64,000 nt of DNA from Drechslerella dactyloides (Eukaryota > Ascomycota > Orbiliomycetes > Orbiliales > Orbiliaceae): assembly GCA_020064725.1 (NCBI GenBank), contig JAGTWJ010000019.1:3038001-3102000 (forward strand). Reading direction: 5' to 3'. The notes below the pieces were generated by a model. It was not told where the DNA came from and did not search any database. It saw only the letters and a list, made by a program, of their open reading frames with translations. The position numbers and the translations under genes are program-made. Every line of letters starts with the position of its first letter. Position 1 is the first letter of the stretch. This document shows positions 26,701 to 38,220 of the stretch, piece after piece.

Positions 26701-27153
26701 AAGAAAAAAACAAAGGCACCTCTTTTAAAAAAAAAAAATAAAGCATACCTACTTACAAAAAACATTAAAACAAAGAAATCTAACCAAAAACTCGATTTTC
26801 AAAAACTTGGACTATACACTATAATTAAGAAACTAAATAAACACCTTTTTAAACTTTATATCCCCAGAAACTCTAAAATCCACAAAATATTTCATATCAC
26901 CCTACTTAAGCCCATACCCAACAGACTCAGGAAAGAAATAAACAATCCAGAAATCAAAGAAGACAACTACAACAAATATAAAGTCAAAAAAATCCTAGAC
27001 CATAGAAATAACCTAGAAATATTAGCCAACAAATTCCTGATCAAATGGAAGGACTATCTACTAGAGGAAAACTCATGACAACCAGAGGACAATATCTCAC
27101 CAGAACTTATCAGACAATATCTCAACAGACCTGATACTCACCAAGCAAGGTAA
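23702..27153 (+). pseudogene. Gypsy-1 pol: protease, RT, RNase H, integrase, chromodomain
   Basis: One frame throughout. Retropepsin: LIDSG (about 23,745) and LGFPWL (about 23,970). RT: CIDY.ILN (24,510), KLDLTNIYYNIRI, YGLFEYLVMFFGLTN; the catalytic YLDD box is YLNN (about 24,800). RNase H: VQIEADVSIAVLGACL (25,235) with Asp kept; GKENIRADI (25,565). Integrase: the first His (HDAP to YDAP) and last Cys (CNLYL) of the zinc-binding HHCC are lost, and the first catalytic Asp is Asn (ITYNFT, about 26,085). The C-terminus has a chromodomain YKVKKILDHRNN...FLIKWKDYLLEENS (about 26,980-27,080), which in this class targets insertion to heterochromatin. The longest intact stretch is 26,662-27,078. 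Scattered stops are RIP-type. Confidence 0.92.
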
Positions 27154-27437
27154 AACCCACCACCACGACAACCCCAAGGAAGACCTAGGAAAAATGTTAG
27201 AAACACAAAAAATTAATAATGATCACATGATCATACCGAACGGACTCACCCTATCTTAGGATCACATCTTCCAACATTGAAACCACCATTGGATACAAGA
27301 AACTTGCACACACACAGAACTCACCCCTCTCTGTATAACAGAACCCTACAGAACAATTCTCAGAATTACGCATACAACACAATATAACCCAGCACCAATT
27401 ATATTCAACAACATACAAATATTGGAAAAATGCTATA

Positions 27438-27991
27438 TTAAGCATTAAAACTCGCACCATCACTATTTAGAAAGGCCTCGAAATCAAAATCCTCCTCCAA
27501 GATTTTTGAAGGATCAATACCAAACTCCTTTTCAAAGATCTCCGCCTCCTTAATGGAAGCCTCCTCCTCAGAGAAAGCAGCCTTTGCTTTTGCACTAACC
27601 AGATCAACCTCCTTACGCAAACAAGCAACTTTTGCTTGAGCTTGAGCGACCTTAGCAAAAAGAAGGGCCTGATCACTTTTAGCCTACTTAAGTTCTTCCT
27701 GCTTGACATCCAATTAACAAAGAATTTGCTCTACTATAATAAAATTAGCACCTGTCAGCCTTAGTCCAAACAAAAATCAAAAGACCTACTTGGATTAACA
27801 AAAATACAGCCACGACCTCAACAAGTGCAATTACCACACTTGCTACTCAGGCGAGGAAGAACCAGACAAGGAAAACTATGTTTCTTGTAGAACTCACAGG
27901 CAATCTAAGAATGCGAACCTCAACTCTCAATCTGACGCACTTGTTCCAGACGACGCTCATAAGAAGACTTCTTTTGACAATCAGCAGGCAT
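27438..27991 (-). pseudogene. Antisense Cys-rich/coiled-coil gene inside Gypsy-1, candidate spliced ORF
   Basis: Lies on the opposite strand between the end of pol and the 3' LTR, convergent with pol. Exon 1 (27,991-27,790) starts ATG and encodes a basic segment then a Cys cluster: IACEFYKKHSFPCL, SSKCGNCTCWGRGC (W at a stop codon). A candidate 56-nt intron (27,789-27,734) starts GTAGGT, contains GCTGAC and ends TATAG; removing it restores frame. Exon 2 (27,733-27,438) encodes an Ala/Glu/Lys-rich coiled coil (AKVAQAQAKVACLRKEVDL) and an acidic tail ending GASFNA. The total is 165 codons plus stop. Stops at codons 24, 29 and 58 are RIP-type. Cys-rich plus coiled-coil proteins of this style occur in Pezizomycotina repeats (from memory); function is unknown. 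Confidence 0.6.
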
Positions 27992-28183
27992 ACTAAGACA
28001 GCAAACAAGGAAAGGATATATTACACAAGAAATAATTTACGGAAAGAAAAGAAATTTAACACCACCTGAATATTAAAACCTTATATTATGTTTGATTACC
28101 TAATCCTATCACATACAAAAACCTATACCGCTTTATTCTATACTACTCATACCTACACCAAAATTAACATATTACTAATTCTT

Positions 28184-28199
28184 GTGGGGAGGAAAATAA
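28184..28199 (+). other. Gypsy-1 polypurine tract
   Basis: GTGGGGAGGAAAATAA lies directly before the TG of the 3' LTR (28,200). This is where plus-strand DNA synthesis is primed in LTR retrotransposons. Confidence 0.85.
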
Positions 28200-28827
28200 T
28201 GTTATGGGATAACAGCACAACACCCAAATAACTTATACAGACCTGGTTCCCATACAGACACCCTTCCCACACAATATACAAAGTAATAGCATATCTATGC
28301 ACCTTATAGAATAAACTTTCATAACAGATACACATCTATATAAGTTTACCCTATATAAAACCCAGAACTACACAAAACACACCACCACACAAAAGAATAA
28401 CCTATATTATATTCTTCCCAACACAGACCTAGTGTGGAGACCATCACAATAACTCACAACACATAATATATTTCTTGTTCCTATTTTTCAGAAAATCAGA
28501 AGCAAGGAGCAAGTGGTATCTGGGAGCAAGGAGTACAACACATTAATATATCTCTATTATCCTATATATCAGACATCATATATTTAACCAGCCTACTCCA
28601 CCAGTTAATTAATAACTTCCTCTTAGGATTTCATCAATCAACACCTAAACCATAGTATTTTAATAGTCAGCCTATTTATTATTATTGTTATATACTCTAT
28701 TCCACAGTTATTATTATACTTAATATATATTTATCTCCCTCCATTAAGAATCCTGTATGATAGCGACTGAGAGTCAGGGACTTCAGAGTGAAGTGCGTTC
28801 GACCCGGTCCTGGGCCGAAGTGTAACA
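28200..28827 (+). repeat. Gypsy-1 3' LTR
   Basis: 628 bp, same length as the 5' LTR. Retains C but has lost G (G-to-A on the + strand), the opposite bias from the 5' LTR. Ends CCGAAGTGTAACA and is followed by the AATTT duplication. Confidence 0.93.
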
Positions 28828-28832
28828 AATTT

Positions 28833-31800
28833 TTAATAAAAAAAATTTATTTTTATTTTATTAATTTTTAAAAATTTTATAAAAATTTTAATAGATAATA
28901 AAATAAAAAAAAATTATATCTTTACTATAATAATATAAAAATATTAATTTAAAATATAATAAAAATTTAATACTTATTAAGATACTATTTTTTTATATTA
29001 AATTTTAGAAAAAGTTATTTAGAAAATAATTTTTAAATTATTTATTAATAGATATTTAGAAAAATATACTATTAATATTTTAAATTTTTTAAAAAATATT
29101 TTGTTAATCTTTAGATTTTTATAATTAATAAAATATAACTTTAATATTAATTAAAAAAAAAAAGAAATTATTTTTAATAATTATAATTATTAGAAAATTA
29201 TTAAAATATAATTAATTAATAAAAATATTTTAAAAGAAATTTATTTATAACTTATAGTATACTTATCTAAAAAAAAAATTAAAAATAAATATAAATATAA
29301 ATTAAAAACTTTATAATAAATATAAATCTAAACTAAAAAATTATATATAACTATTAAAAATCTAAATATCTCTAGATAGATATTTAAAAAAAAAAATGTT
29401 TTTTAATTTATATTAAAAAAATAAATTCTATTAAAAATTAATTTATTTAAATATTTAATATTTTTATAGAAAAAAATATAATTTTAATTTATATTAATAT
29501 ATAGATATATTAACTAAACAACAACAATATTTTAAAAATATATCAAAAAAAACTTTAAAATAAAATATATATAATTTTTTAATTTACTAATAAAATATTT
29601 TATTTTATTTATAAAAAAAAAAAAAATTTAAATAAACTACAAATTTATATTAATTATTAAATTTTTAATATAATAATTATTAAAAATAAAAAATCTTTAT
29701 CTCTTATTAATAAATCCTTTAATAAAATAATAAATATTATAATTTACACAAAACTTAATCTTATTAATATATATTATAACATCAAAATTAATTTTAAAAA
29801 AAAATAAAAAACTATTTTTAAAACTAAATATAAATTATTTAAATATTTAATTATATTTTTTAAATTAATTAATATATTTATAATTTTTTAAATATTTATA
29901 AATTATATTTTATAAAAATATATTAATAATATATATATAGTATACTTAAATAATATTTTTATATATAATATAAATTTTAATTAATATTAAAAATATATTA
30001 ATTAAATTTTTAAAATTTTAAATTAATATAAACTTAAAATTAAGTTAGAAAAATCCAAATTCAAAATTATTAAAATCAAATTTCTAAAAACTATTATAAT
30101 TCTATATAATATATAAATAAATTTAAAAAAAATATAAATTATATAAAATTAATTAATATTTAAAATATTTAAAAAAATATAAATTTTTTGAAAATTATAT
30201 AATTACTATTAATAATTTATTTAAAAATACAACTACTTAACTCTTATCTTTTTAAAATTAATAAAAAAAAATATATAATTTAAAATAACTAAACAAAAAA
30301 TTAAAGTTTTTTAAATCTTAAAAAATATTTTTATCTTAATATTAATTTTTAAATTTTATAATTTAAAATTATTAATATAGATAAAAATTAATATTTCTAT
30401 AATAACCCTAAAAATTTATTTATTATAAAAATAACTTAATTAAAAATAATATTTTATTATTTATTTATTATATAAATTTAATATTATAAAAACTAAATAT
30501 CTAATATATAATAAAAAATTTATAATTATTTTATATATCTATAAAAAATAAAAAGTTTATTTATAAACTACAAAACTATTTAAAATACTTTTAAATTATA
30601 AAAATTTTATTTATTTCTTAACAATAAAAGAATTTAGTAGATATTAAATTTAATAATAGAAAATATTTAGTAAATATAATATAAAAATTATCTATTTTAA
30701 AAGAAAAAAAAAACATTAAAATTAATACTATTAACCAACAACTAAATCTAATAGAAAATATTTTTACAAATAAAAAAACAATTTTAAAATAATATAAAAA
30801 TATTATTATTATTAATAAAAAACTTAATTTTATTATTTATAAAATTAAATTTAAAATAACTATCAAATTTAAAAAAAATTATTAAAAAAATATAATAATA
30901 AAAAAAATATTCTAGAATTTTAAAAAAATTACTATATTTTTTATTTTAAAAGATAGATATATTTTTTTAAAAAAATTTTTTTATATCTTAAACAAGAAAT
31001 TATAATTTAAAATTTTATAATTATATTATAATATATTTATATATAGATATCTGGAAATTAAAAAAACACAAAAACTTATTATATAATAATATTTTTAATC
31101 TAAAATAAAATAATAAATTAAATAATATATTAAAATATATAATTTATACTTAAGAAATAAATTAGCAAATATATACTATATAAATATCTATAATCTAACA
31201 AAATATCTAATAAACTATTTTAAATTATAATTTATAATTTTATACAAAAATTATTTTATTTAAAAAACCCCTTAATAAATCAAATCTATAATAAAATTTT
31301 AATTATCATTTATAAATTTACCAAAACTATTATCCTAAAATCCTAAAATAATTTTTAAAAAATAAAATAATTTTCAATAATTTATAATAAATAAATATTT
31401 AATTAATATAGATTATAAAAAAAATATATTTATAATAAAAATCCCCTCTTTAATAACAAATACTAAAAATATCTTATAAACATCTTAGATATTAAATTTA
31501 ATATAATAACAAAAAAAAAAAATATAAATTAATAAAATATCAGAATAAATAATTTAAATAATAAAAATCTATTTTAAATTATTTTTAAATTATATATAAA
31601 ATAATTAAACAAAACTACTATTTATAATAAAACTTATTTATAATTTATTAAAATATTTAATTACAAATTATATATTTTATAAAACACTATAAAACTAAAA
31701 TTTATAAACTATATAACCAATCTTATTAATAAAAAAAATATTTAATATCAAAAACTACTCTAAATTTATAAATAAATTTTATAAATATTTAAAAAATAAC

Positions 31801-31961
31801 TTAGATTTTACAACCTAAACCATATCTTATTATTATAATAAAAAAAAAAACAAAAACATCTTTTTTAAAAAAAAAAAATAAAGCATACCTATTTATAAAA
31901 AATATCAAAATAAAAAAATTTAATTAAAAATTTAATTTTCAAAAATTTAAATTATATATTA
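28833..31961 (+). pseudogene. Gypsy-2 pol remnant (protease to integrase)
   Basis: Collinear with 23,696-26,825 of Gypsy-1 but reduced almost to A/T. Landmarks: TTAATAGATAATAAAATAAA for the protease active site (28,888), TATACTTAAATAATATTTTT for the RT YLDD region (about 29,940), and a run matching the pre-chromodomain Lys-rich stretch (31,845-31,900). It ends at the TA used by pogo-B copy 2. Confidence 0.85.
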
Positions 31962-31963
31962 TA

Positions 31964-33854
31964 ACGTCAAAGATAAGCGAGCGAGCTGGACAAACAAGCA
32001 AGCCACCTCATTACCCCATCTTAACAAAAATACTGGCTTTACTATTACATTGTTATTATGTTGGCCTAGATATATGTTAAATAATTTATATATATGTTTA
32101 AGATGTCTGTTGGTATGTTTGAATGTTATGTCCAGGTTTGCCACAATTACTATAGTGGTGTATGTGTGTAGAGGTAGCCTCTGGCTGGGGGGTGTGCTGG
32201 TGCTTTGGAGGTGTTGGTTGTTTAACCACTTTGTCTATAGTATTGCTGTCTAGGATTCTATTAGTCTGGTGTATAGTAAGTGTGTTTTCATATTGTATAT
32301 GTTGTTTTTTTAGCTGCTGGTGCTTGTTTAGTAGCTTATTTGTGGAGTAAAATATTATGTTCTCCATATATATAAGTGTTATTTAGTATATTATTATCTG
32401 TGCCCCTTTAAACAGCTAGTCCACAGCTGCTAGCAACAATGTAGGAGAAGTATTCTGGTATTAGGTAATCTGATTTTTAATCAGACCTGCTTGTAGGCTA
32501 GTTTTTGATGGATTTAATGGTGTTTTTGTAATCCAAGTAGTTTCTATATTTATAATATCTGGGCATGAATTTACTGGAGTGACCACTAATAACTATATAT
32601 TTAGTTTTAATAAAACTTTGTTTGGGTTATAAGGTATAATATTAGTTCTAATAAAGCTGCTGTATATATTTTTAGGTATTATTACAGTAATAAATATCTT
32701 ATGAAATCCAGAGAGAAACTCCAGTTTAAAGATATAGTTGATATATATATATATTAAATTCTTTATCTTCTTGCTATATGTCTGCTTTAGTAGCCTAAAG
32801 TAGTTAATATCTAATAGCTAAAAAATATGCGATAAATACAATAGTATATAGATTATGATAATCTTATGTTTTTGGTAGTATAGTTTGAAAGTAGCTAAAT
32901 AGTGGCTTTTGTGATCATCTAGGACTAATAGTTGGTAGTCCAAATAACAGTGTTGTACTATAAATTTATTAAAGTGTTATAGCCACTATAGAGTGAGTTT
33001 GTTTATTGTTTAGTTGTTATTGGAAAGCATAATAACCCAATCTGTTAGTAGTTTAGTCACTATATACCAGTTAGTTAGATAATACTACCCAGCAAGGATA
33101 ATGAATAATAGTAATATCCAATTTTCTATACCTATTTTCTAGATAATTATTACCCATTCACAGTTCTTAGGCTACGCTAGCTTTGCTTTATCACGCAATT
33201 CAGCACCTATGATAACAGTAGTTATAGATATCATACCCATTACAAAGCCAGTTTTATTAAAGTTATAGATATCATTATCTATAATGCTATATTTGACCTT
33301 TACAACCTTAATTAGCTAAAACCACTTGCTAATAAGCACAGAATCTTTGTATTTTACTTGTTAATAATCATACTTTCTGGATAAACACATCTATAACTCT
33401 GGGTGATGTTTAACAAAATTACCAGCCCATTTTTTACTGATGTGTTGTATACTATCATCACTACACATCAACAACAGCTGGTTAGCCATATCTTCCACAT
33501 TATTTAGCCTAGGATGAAAAGACTGTACATATAGCTCAAGTATATACTAAACAATAATATCTTTTTTTAAATTTATAAGATTTTGTGATTTTGGGGTGCT
33601 ATCTACCCTAGAGATACAGCCTTTACATTGGTGGGTAAGGGTGGACCAGGGGACATTATATAGCTTTGTAGTGGTTCTAATATTTAAAACTATATCTTTT
33701 TCCAAAATTTGAATAGCTATATTTATGCATAATTCAGTCATAGAGGTAACCATTGTTATAGTTGTTGAGATATATAGTGGTGAAGGTAAAGGGGTCCGTA
33801 GGCGGCCGGAGGTGGCTCGCTCGCTTGTCCGGCTCGCTCGCTTATCTTTGACGT
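31964..33854 (-). mobile_element. pogo-B copy 2, nested in Gypsy-2 pol
   Basis: 1,891 bp in reverse orientation with TA at 31,962-31,963 and 33,855-33,856. Removing it rejoins Gypsy-2 pol in register (31,961 to 33,857, matching 26,820 of Gypsy-1). TIRs carry the AAGCGAGCGAGCC double unit; the right end is nearly unmutated, the left end has G-to-A changes (AACAAGCAAGCC). Confidence 0.93.
32098..33753 (-). pseudogene. pogo-B copy 2 transposase pseudogene
   Basis: Full 1,656-nt frame. The N-terminal 68 codons are open (33,753-33,547), as are the C-terminal 89 codons (32,367-32,098), ending with a clear CCHC-type knuckle SNCGKPGHNIQTY (last Cys to Tyr). First catalytic Asp is Asn (NFNKTGF); LVLDDHKSH and LLDI are kept. 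The middle has RIP stops. Confidence 0.88.
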
Positions 33855-33856
33855 TA

Positions 33857-34200
33857 ATTAAAAATTAAATAAACATTTTTTTAAACTTTATATCTTTAAA
33901 AATTTTAAAATTTATAAAATATTTTATATTATTTTATTTAAGCCTACATCTAACAAATTTAGAAAAAAAAAAAATAATCTAGAAATCAAGAAAAATAATT
34001 ATAATAAATATAAAATCAAAAAAATTCTAAATTATAAAAATAATTTAGAAATATTAATTAATAAATTTTTAATTAGATAGAAAAAACTATTTATTAAAAA
34101 AAAACTTATAGTAATTAAAAAATAATATCTTATTAAAATTTATTAAATAATATTTTAATAAATTTAATACTTATTAAACAAAATAAAACCCACTACTATA
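33857..34200 (+). pseudogene. Gypsy-2 pol C-terminus with chromodomain remnant
   Basis: Continues pol after pogo-B copy 2. The stretch at about 33,995-34,120 reads YKIKKILNYKNNLEILINKF, matching the Gypsy-1 chromodomain. Followed by the decayed 3' untranslated region. Confidence 0.8.
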
Positions 34201-35471
34201 ATAATTTTAAAAAAAATTTAGAAAGAATATTAAAAATATAAAAAATTAATAATAATTATATAATCATATTAAATAAATTTATTTTATTTTAAAATTATAT
34301 TTTTTAATATTAAAACTATTATTAAATATAAAAAACTTATATATATATAAAACTTATTTTTTTTTAAAACATAAACTAACTTATTTATAATTTTATAAAT
34401 ATTATCCTAATAATGAAAAACCTTATTTAAAGTATTAATATTTATTTAAATTTTAAAATAAAAATATAATATAGCCAGTTTAAGAGTTAATATTTTTTAA
34501 CAATTAAAATAAACAAGACATACTATCACCATAATAACAAAATAAAAAAAATAAAAATTATAAACAAATAAAAAAATAAAAAGTATAAAGATAATAAATC
34601 TATTTATTTTATTTCTTTTTATATAATAGAATCCTATAAAATAATTTTTAGAATTATGTGTGTAATATGATATAAACTAGTACTAATTATATTTAGTAGT
34701 ATATATATATTAAAAAAATACTATATTAAGTATTAAAACTCACCATTTAAAAAAACTTCAAAATCAAAAAATTCTAAATCCTAGATATTTTCTAAAAATA
34801 TCCTAATCTTGTACTCAAGAACCTCTTATTCTTTTATAGATTCTTTCTTTCAATATATAACCTTATCTAATTTATCATCAAAGAATAAAATCTTCTTCTT
34901 AATATAAAAAATCTAAAAAAAATTTTAATAGCTTTAGAAATAATTTTTAATAATTTAATTTATTTAACTTTTAAAAATTTTAATTTTTTTTTTCTTTTTT
35001 TAAATTTAACAAAGAATTCAATCTACTACAATTATATTAATATTTATTAGTAAAAAACCCCAAAAAAAAACAAAATACCTATATTATAATATAATTATTA
35101 CTAAGATATATATAAAATATATACTTCTAATTTTAAATAAGAAAAACAAAATAATTAATATCTCTTTTATTATAAAATTTATATATAACAGCAAAACATT
35201 AATCTTACTCTTTAATCTAATAAACCTATTTAATATAATACTTAGAAGCAGACTTTTTATAATAATTAACAAATATAATAAAATTATATTATATAAAGAA
35301 AATATATTAAAAAAAGAAAAATCTAAAAACATCCAAAAATATTAAACTAAATTATATCATATCTAATTATTTAATTTTATTATATATAAAAAATCTATAT
35401 TATTTTATTTTATATTATTAATATTTATACCTGAATTAATATATTATTAATTCTAAAAAAAAAAAAAATAG
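34200..35471 (-). pseudogene. Gypsy-2 3' region with antisense-ORF remnant
   Basis: Between pol and the 3' LTR. 34,735-35,290 aligns with the Gypsy-1 antisense gene but is too mutated to read. 34,345-34,640 holds roughly 290 bp that is absent from Gypsy-1 but present in the gypsy fragment at 61,628-62,365, so Gypsy-1 probably carries a deletion there. Confidence 0.65.
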
Positions 35472-35677
35472 TATTAAAAAATAATAATATAATATCTAAA
35501 TATTCTATATAAACCAAATTTTTATATTAATATCTAGTTTACCTAGTATATAAAATAATAGTATATCTATGTATTTTATAAATTAAATTTTTATATTAGA
35601 TATATATTTATATAAATATATTTTATATAAAAATTAAAAATTATATAAAATATATTATTATATAAAAAAATAATTTA

Positions 35678-37565
35678 ACGTCAACGATAAGCGACCGAGC
35701 AGGACAAGCGACCGAGCAGCTTCCCCACCCCACCCCAACAAAAGTATACACTATTACCACAGGTATTGGGTTTCCCACCCTGGGGGTAGGAAATCTTGTT
35801 TATTTAGATTCTAAAGATTCCTATTAGTATGTTTGAATATTATATTTATATTTATTATATTTATTATAGTAGTATGTATTTCTGGAGGTAGCCTCTGGCT
35901 GGGGGGTATACTAGTATTTTGAAAGTACTGGCTGCTTAATTACTTTGTCTGTGGTATTGCTATCTAGGATTCTGTCAGCCTAGTATATAGTAAGCATGTT
36001 CCTATACTGTATTTATTACTTTTTTAACTACCGGCACTTATTTAATATCTTATTAGTAGAGCAAAATATTATATTCTCTATGTATATAAGTGTTATTTAG
36101 TGTATTATTGTCTGTACTCTTTTAGATAGCTAGTTTATAGCTGCTAGCAACAATATAGAAAAGGTATTCTGATATTGGATAATCTGGTTTTTGATTAAGT
36201 CTATTTATAGGCTAGTCTTTGATGGATTTAATAGTATCTTTATAGTTTAAATAGCTGCTGTATTTGTGGTATCCAGATATAAATTTATTAGAGTAGCTGC
36301 TGGTAATTGTATGTTTAGTTTTGATAAAACTTTTTTAAAATTATAAAATATAATACCAGCTCTAGTAAAGTTGTTGTATATGTTTTTAGGTGTTATTGTA
36401 GTAGTAAATATTTTGTGAAATTTGGAGAGAAACTTTAGCTTGGAGATATGGTTGATGTGTGTGTGTATTAAGCTTTTTATCTCCTTGTTATATGCCTGTT
36501 TTAGTGGTTTAAAGCAGTTAATGTCCAGTGGTTGGAGGATATGTGATGAATGTGGTGGTATGTAGATTGTGATAATCTTATGTTTTTGGCAGTATAGTTT
36601 GAAGGTGGCTGAATAGTGGCTTTTGTGATTATTTAAAATTAATAGTTGGTAGTCTAAAAGGTAGTGCTATGTTATAAATTGGTTGAAGTGTTTTAGTTAT
36701 TTGAGAGCTAGTTTATTTATTATTTAGTTATTATTAAAAAATATGACTACTTAGTCTTTTAATAATTTTATTCCTGTATACTAGTTAGTTAGATGATACT
36801 ACTTAGTGAAGATAATAAATAATGGTATTGTCCAACTTTTTATACCTATCTTCTATATAATTGTTATTTATTTATGGTTTTTAGGCTGTACTAGCTTAGC
36901 TTTATTATGTGCTTTAGCTTCTGTAATGATAATAATTATAGATATTATGTTTATTGTAAAGCTAGTTTTATCAAAGTTATAGATATTGTTGTTCATAATG
37001 CTATACTTGGCTTTTATAGTCTTTATTAGCTGAAACTATTTGTTAATAAGCGCAGGATCTTTGTATTTTGCTTGTTGGTAGTTGTATCTTTTAGATAGAT
37101 ATGTTTATAGCTTCAGGCGATATTTAATAAAGTTACTAGTCTATTACTTGCTGACACGTTGTGTGCTATTGTTGCTATGCGTTGACAGCTGGTTGGCCAT
37201 ATCTTCCACATTACCTAGTTTAGGATGAAAAAAGCGCACATATAGCTTAAGTATGTATTGAACAATAATATCCTCTTCTAAATCTGTAAGATTTCATAAT
37301 TTAGGGATGTTGTTGTACTTTAAAGTGTGGCTGTGATAGTGGTGGCTAAAAATAGATTGAGGGATATTATATAGTTTAGTGATAGCTAAAATACTTAATT
37401 TTTCATCATTTTCTAAAGTTTTAATAGCTAAAATTATTCAAGATTTAGTTGTAGAGGTAGTCATTATAGTAGTTATAAGTATATATAATAATAAAGTTAA
37501 GATGGGGGTGGGGGCCGGGTGGGCTGCTTGGTTGCTTGTGCTGCTCGGTCGCTTATCGTTGACGT
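35678..37565 (-). mobile_element. pogo-D copy 1, nested in the Gypsy-2 LTR
   Basis: 1,888 bp, TA at 35,676-35,677 and 37,566-37,567. TIR begins ACGTCAACGATAAGCGACCG and contains two AAGCGACCGAGCAG units, next to a GC-rich CCCCACCCCACCCC block. Same target TA as M1 in another LTR copy. Confidence 0.92.
35800..37464 (-). pseudogene. pogo-D copy 1 transposase pseudogene
   Basis: 1,665-nt frame from ATG (37,464). First Asp kept (NFDKTS), second Asn (LILNNH), third kept (PLDINC). G is retained on the + strand, so the coding strand keeps C in the 3' half. Multiple stops. Confidence 0.83.
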
Positions 37566-38220
37566 TATATTATTTTTTTTTTTAAAATAGAAACCACTAC
37601 AATAAATTAAAAACATATAATAAAATTATAAATTATAAATTATAAATTAACTCTTAATAGAGCTATAAACTATAAACTATTTAAATAATATATTAATATA
37701 TTTTTATTATTTTATATATTAGATATTATATATTTAATTAGTTTGTTTTATTAATTAATTAATAACTTCTTTTTAAACTTCATCAATTAATATTTAAATT
37801 ATAATATCTTAATAAACAACTTATTTTATTATTATTATTATATACTTTATTCCAACAATTACTATTATATTTAGTATATATTTATCTTCTCCCATTAAGA
37901 ACCCATACAATAGCAACTAAAAGTCAGGGATTTTAAAATAAAATACATTCAACCCAGTCCTGGGCCAAAGTATAACAATTTTATCTTTTTATCTTAATTG
38001 TAATCTTATTAAATAGAATTTTATAAATTAAGTTATTTTTTTTTTTTAATATTTTATTTTCTTAGTTTTATTTTTATATTATAATTATTTAGTCTTCCTA
38101 TCTTTTGATAACTATTAATTATATTAATATAGGTTATTAGATTATCCCTAACTTTCTTTATATAATATATATAATAATTATTATAAGTTTTTATATACTA
38201 TTTAATATTATTAATATATA

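Larger units (their letters stand above)
19925..28827 (+). mobile_element. Gypsy-1, near-complete Ty3/gypsy chromovirus
   Basis: 8,903 bp with 628-bp LTRs (19,925-20,552; 28,200-28,827), both TG...CA (TGTTATGG ... TGTAACA). A 5-bp target duplication AATTT lies at 19,920-19,924 and 28,828-28,832. Order: LTR, gag, protease, reverse transcriptase, RNase H, integrase, chromodomain, antisense ORF, polypurine tract, LTR. Domain order and C-terminal chromodomain identify a chromovirus. It is inserted in an older copy of itself (Gypsy-2). RIP stops and lost catalytic residues make it inactive. No canonical tRNA primer site is evident after the 5' LTR. Confidence 0.94.
19234..37977 (+). mobile_element. 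Gypsy-2, old chromovirus copy with three nested insertions
   Basis: Degraded Ty3/gypsy element lacking its 5' LTR and the first part of gag. It starts at M2 at a point matching about 23,131 of Gypsy-1. It is interrupted by Gypsy-1 (19,925-28,827), pogo-B copy 2 (31,964-33,854) and pogo-D copy 1 (35,678-37,565). The 3' LTR ends at 37,977. It is much more RIP-damaged than Gypsy-1, as expected for the older host element. Confidence 0.88.
35472..37977 (+). repeat. Gypsy-2 3' LTR, split by pogo-D copy 1
   Basis: LTR start at 35,472 (TATTAAAAAATAAT for TGTTATGGGATAAC), interrupted at LTR base about 205 by pogo-D copy 1, resumed at 37,568 and ended ...GGGCCAAAGTATAACA at 37,977. The split point is the same TA as in the LTR interrupted by M1. 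Confidence 0.87.

Noticed and set aside
27467..27709. 80-codon Arg/Leu-rich frame on the minus strand
   Set aside because: Alternate-frame shadow of the antisense coiled-coil exon; the acidic frame continues to a stop after GASFNA and has coherent composition.
35084..35332. 82-codon hydrophobic frame on the minus strand
   Set aside because: Ile/Leu/Phe/Tyr composition arises from A/T-only sequence in the decayed gypsy 3' region; no counterpart in Gypsy-1.
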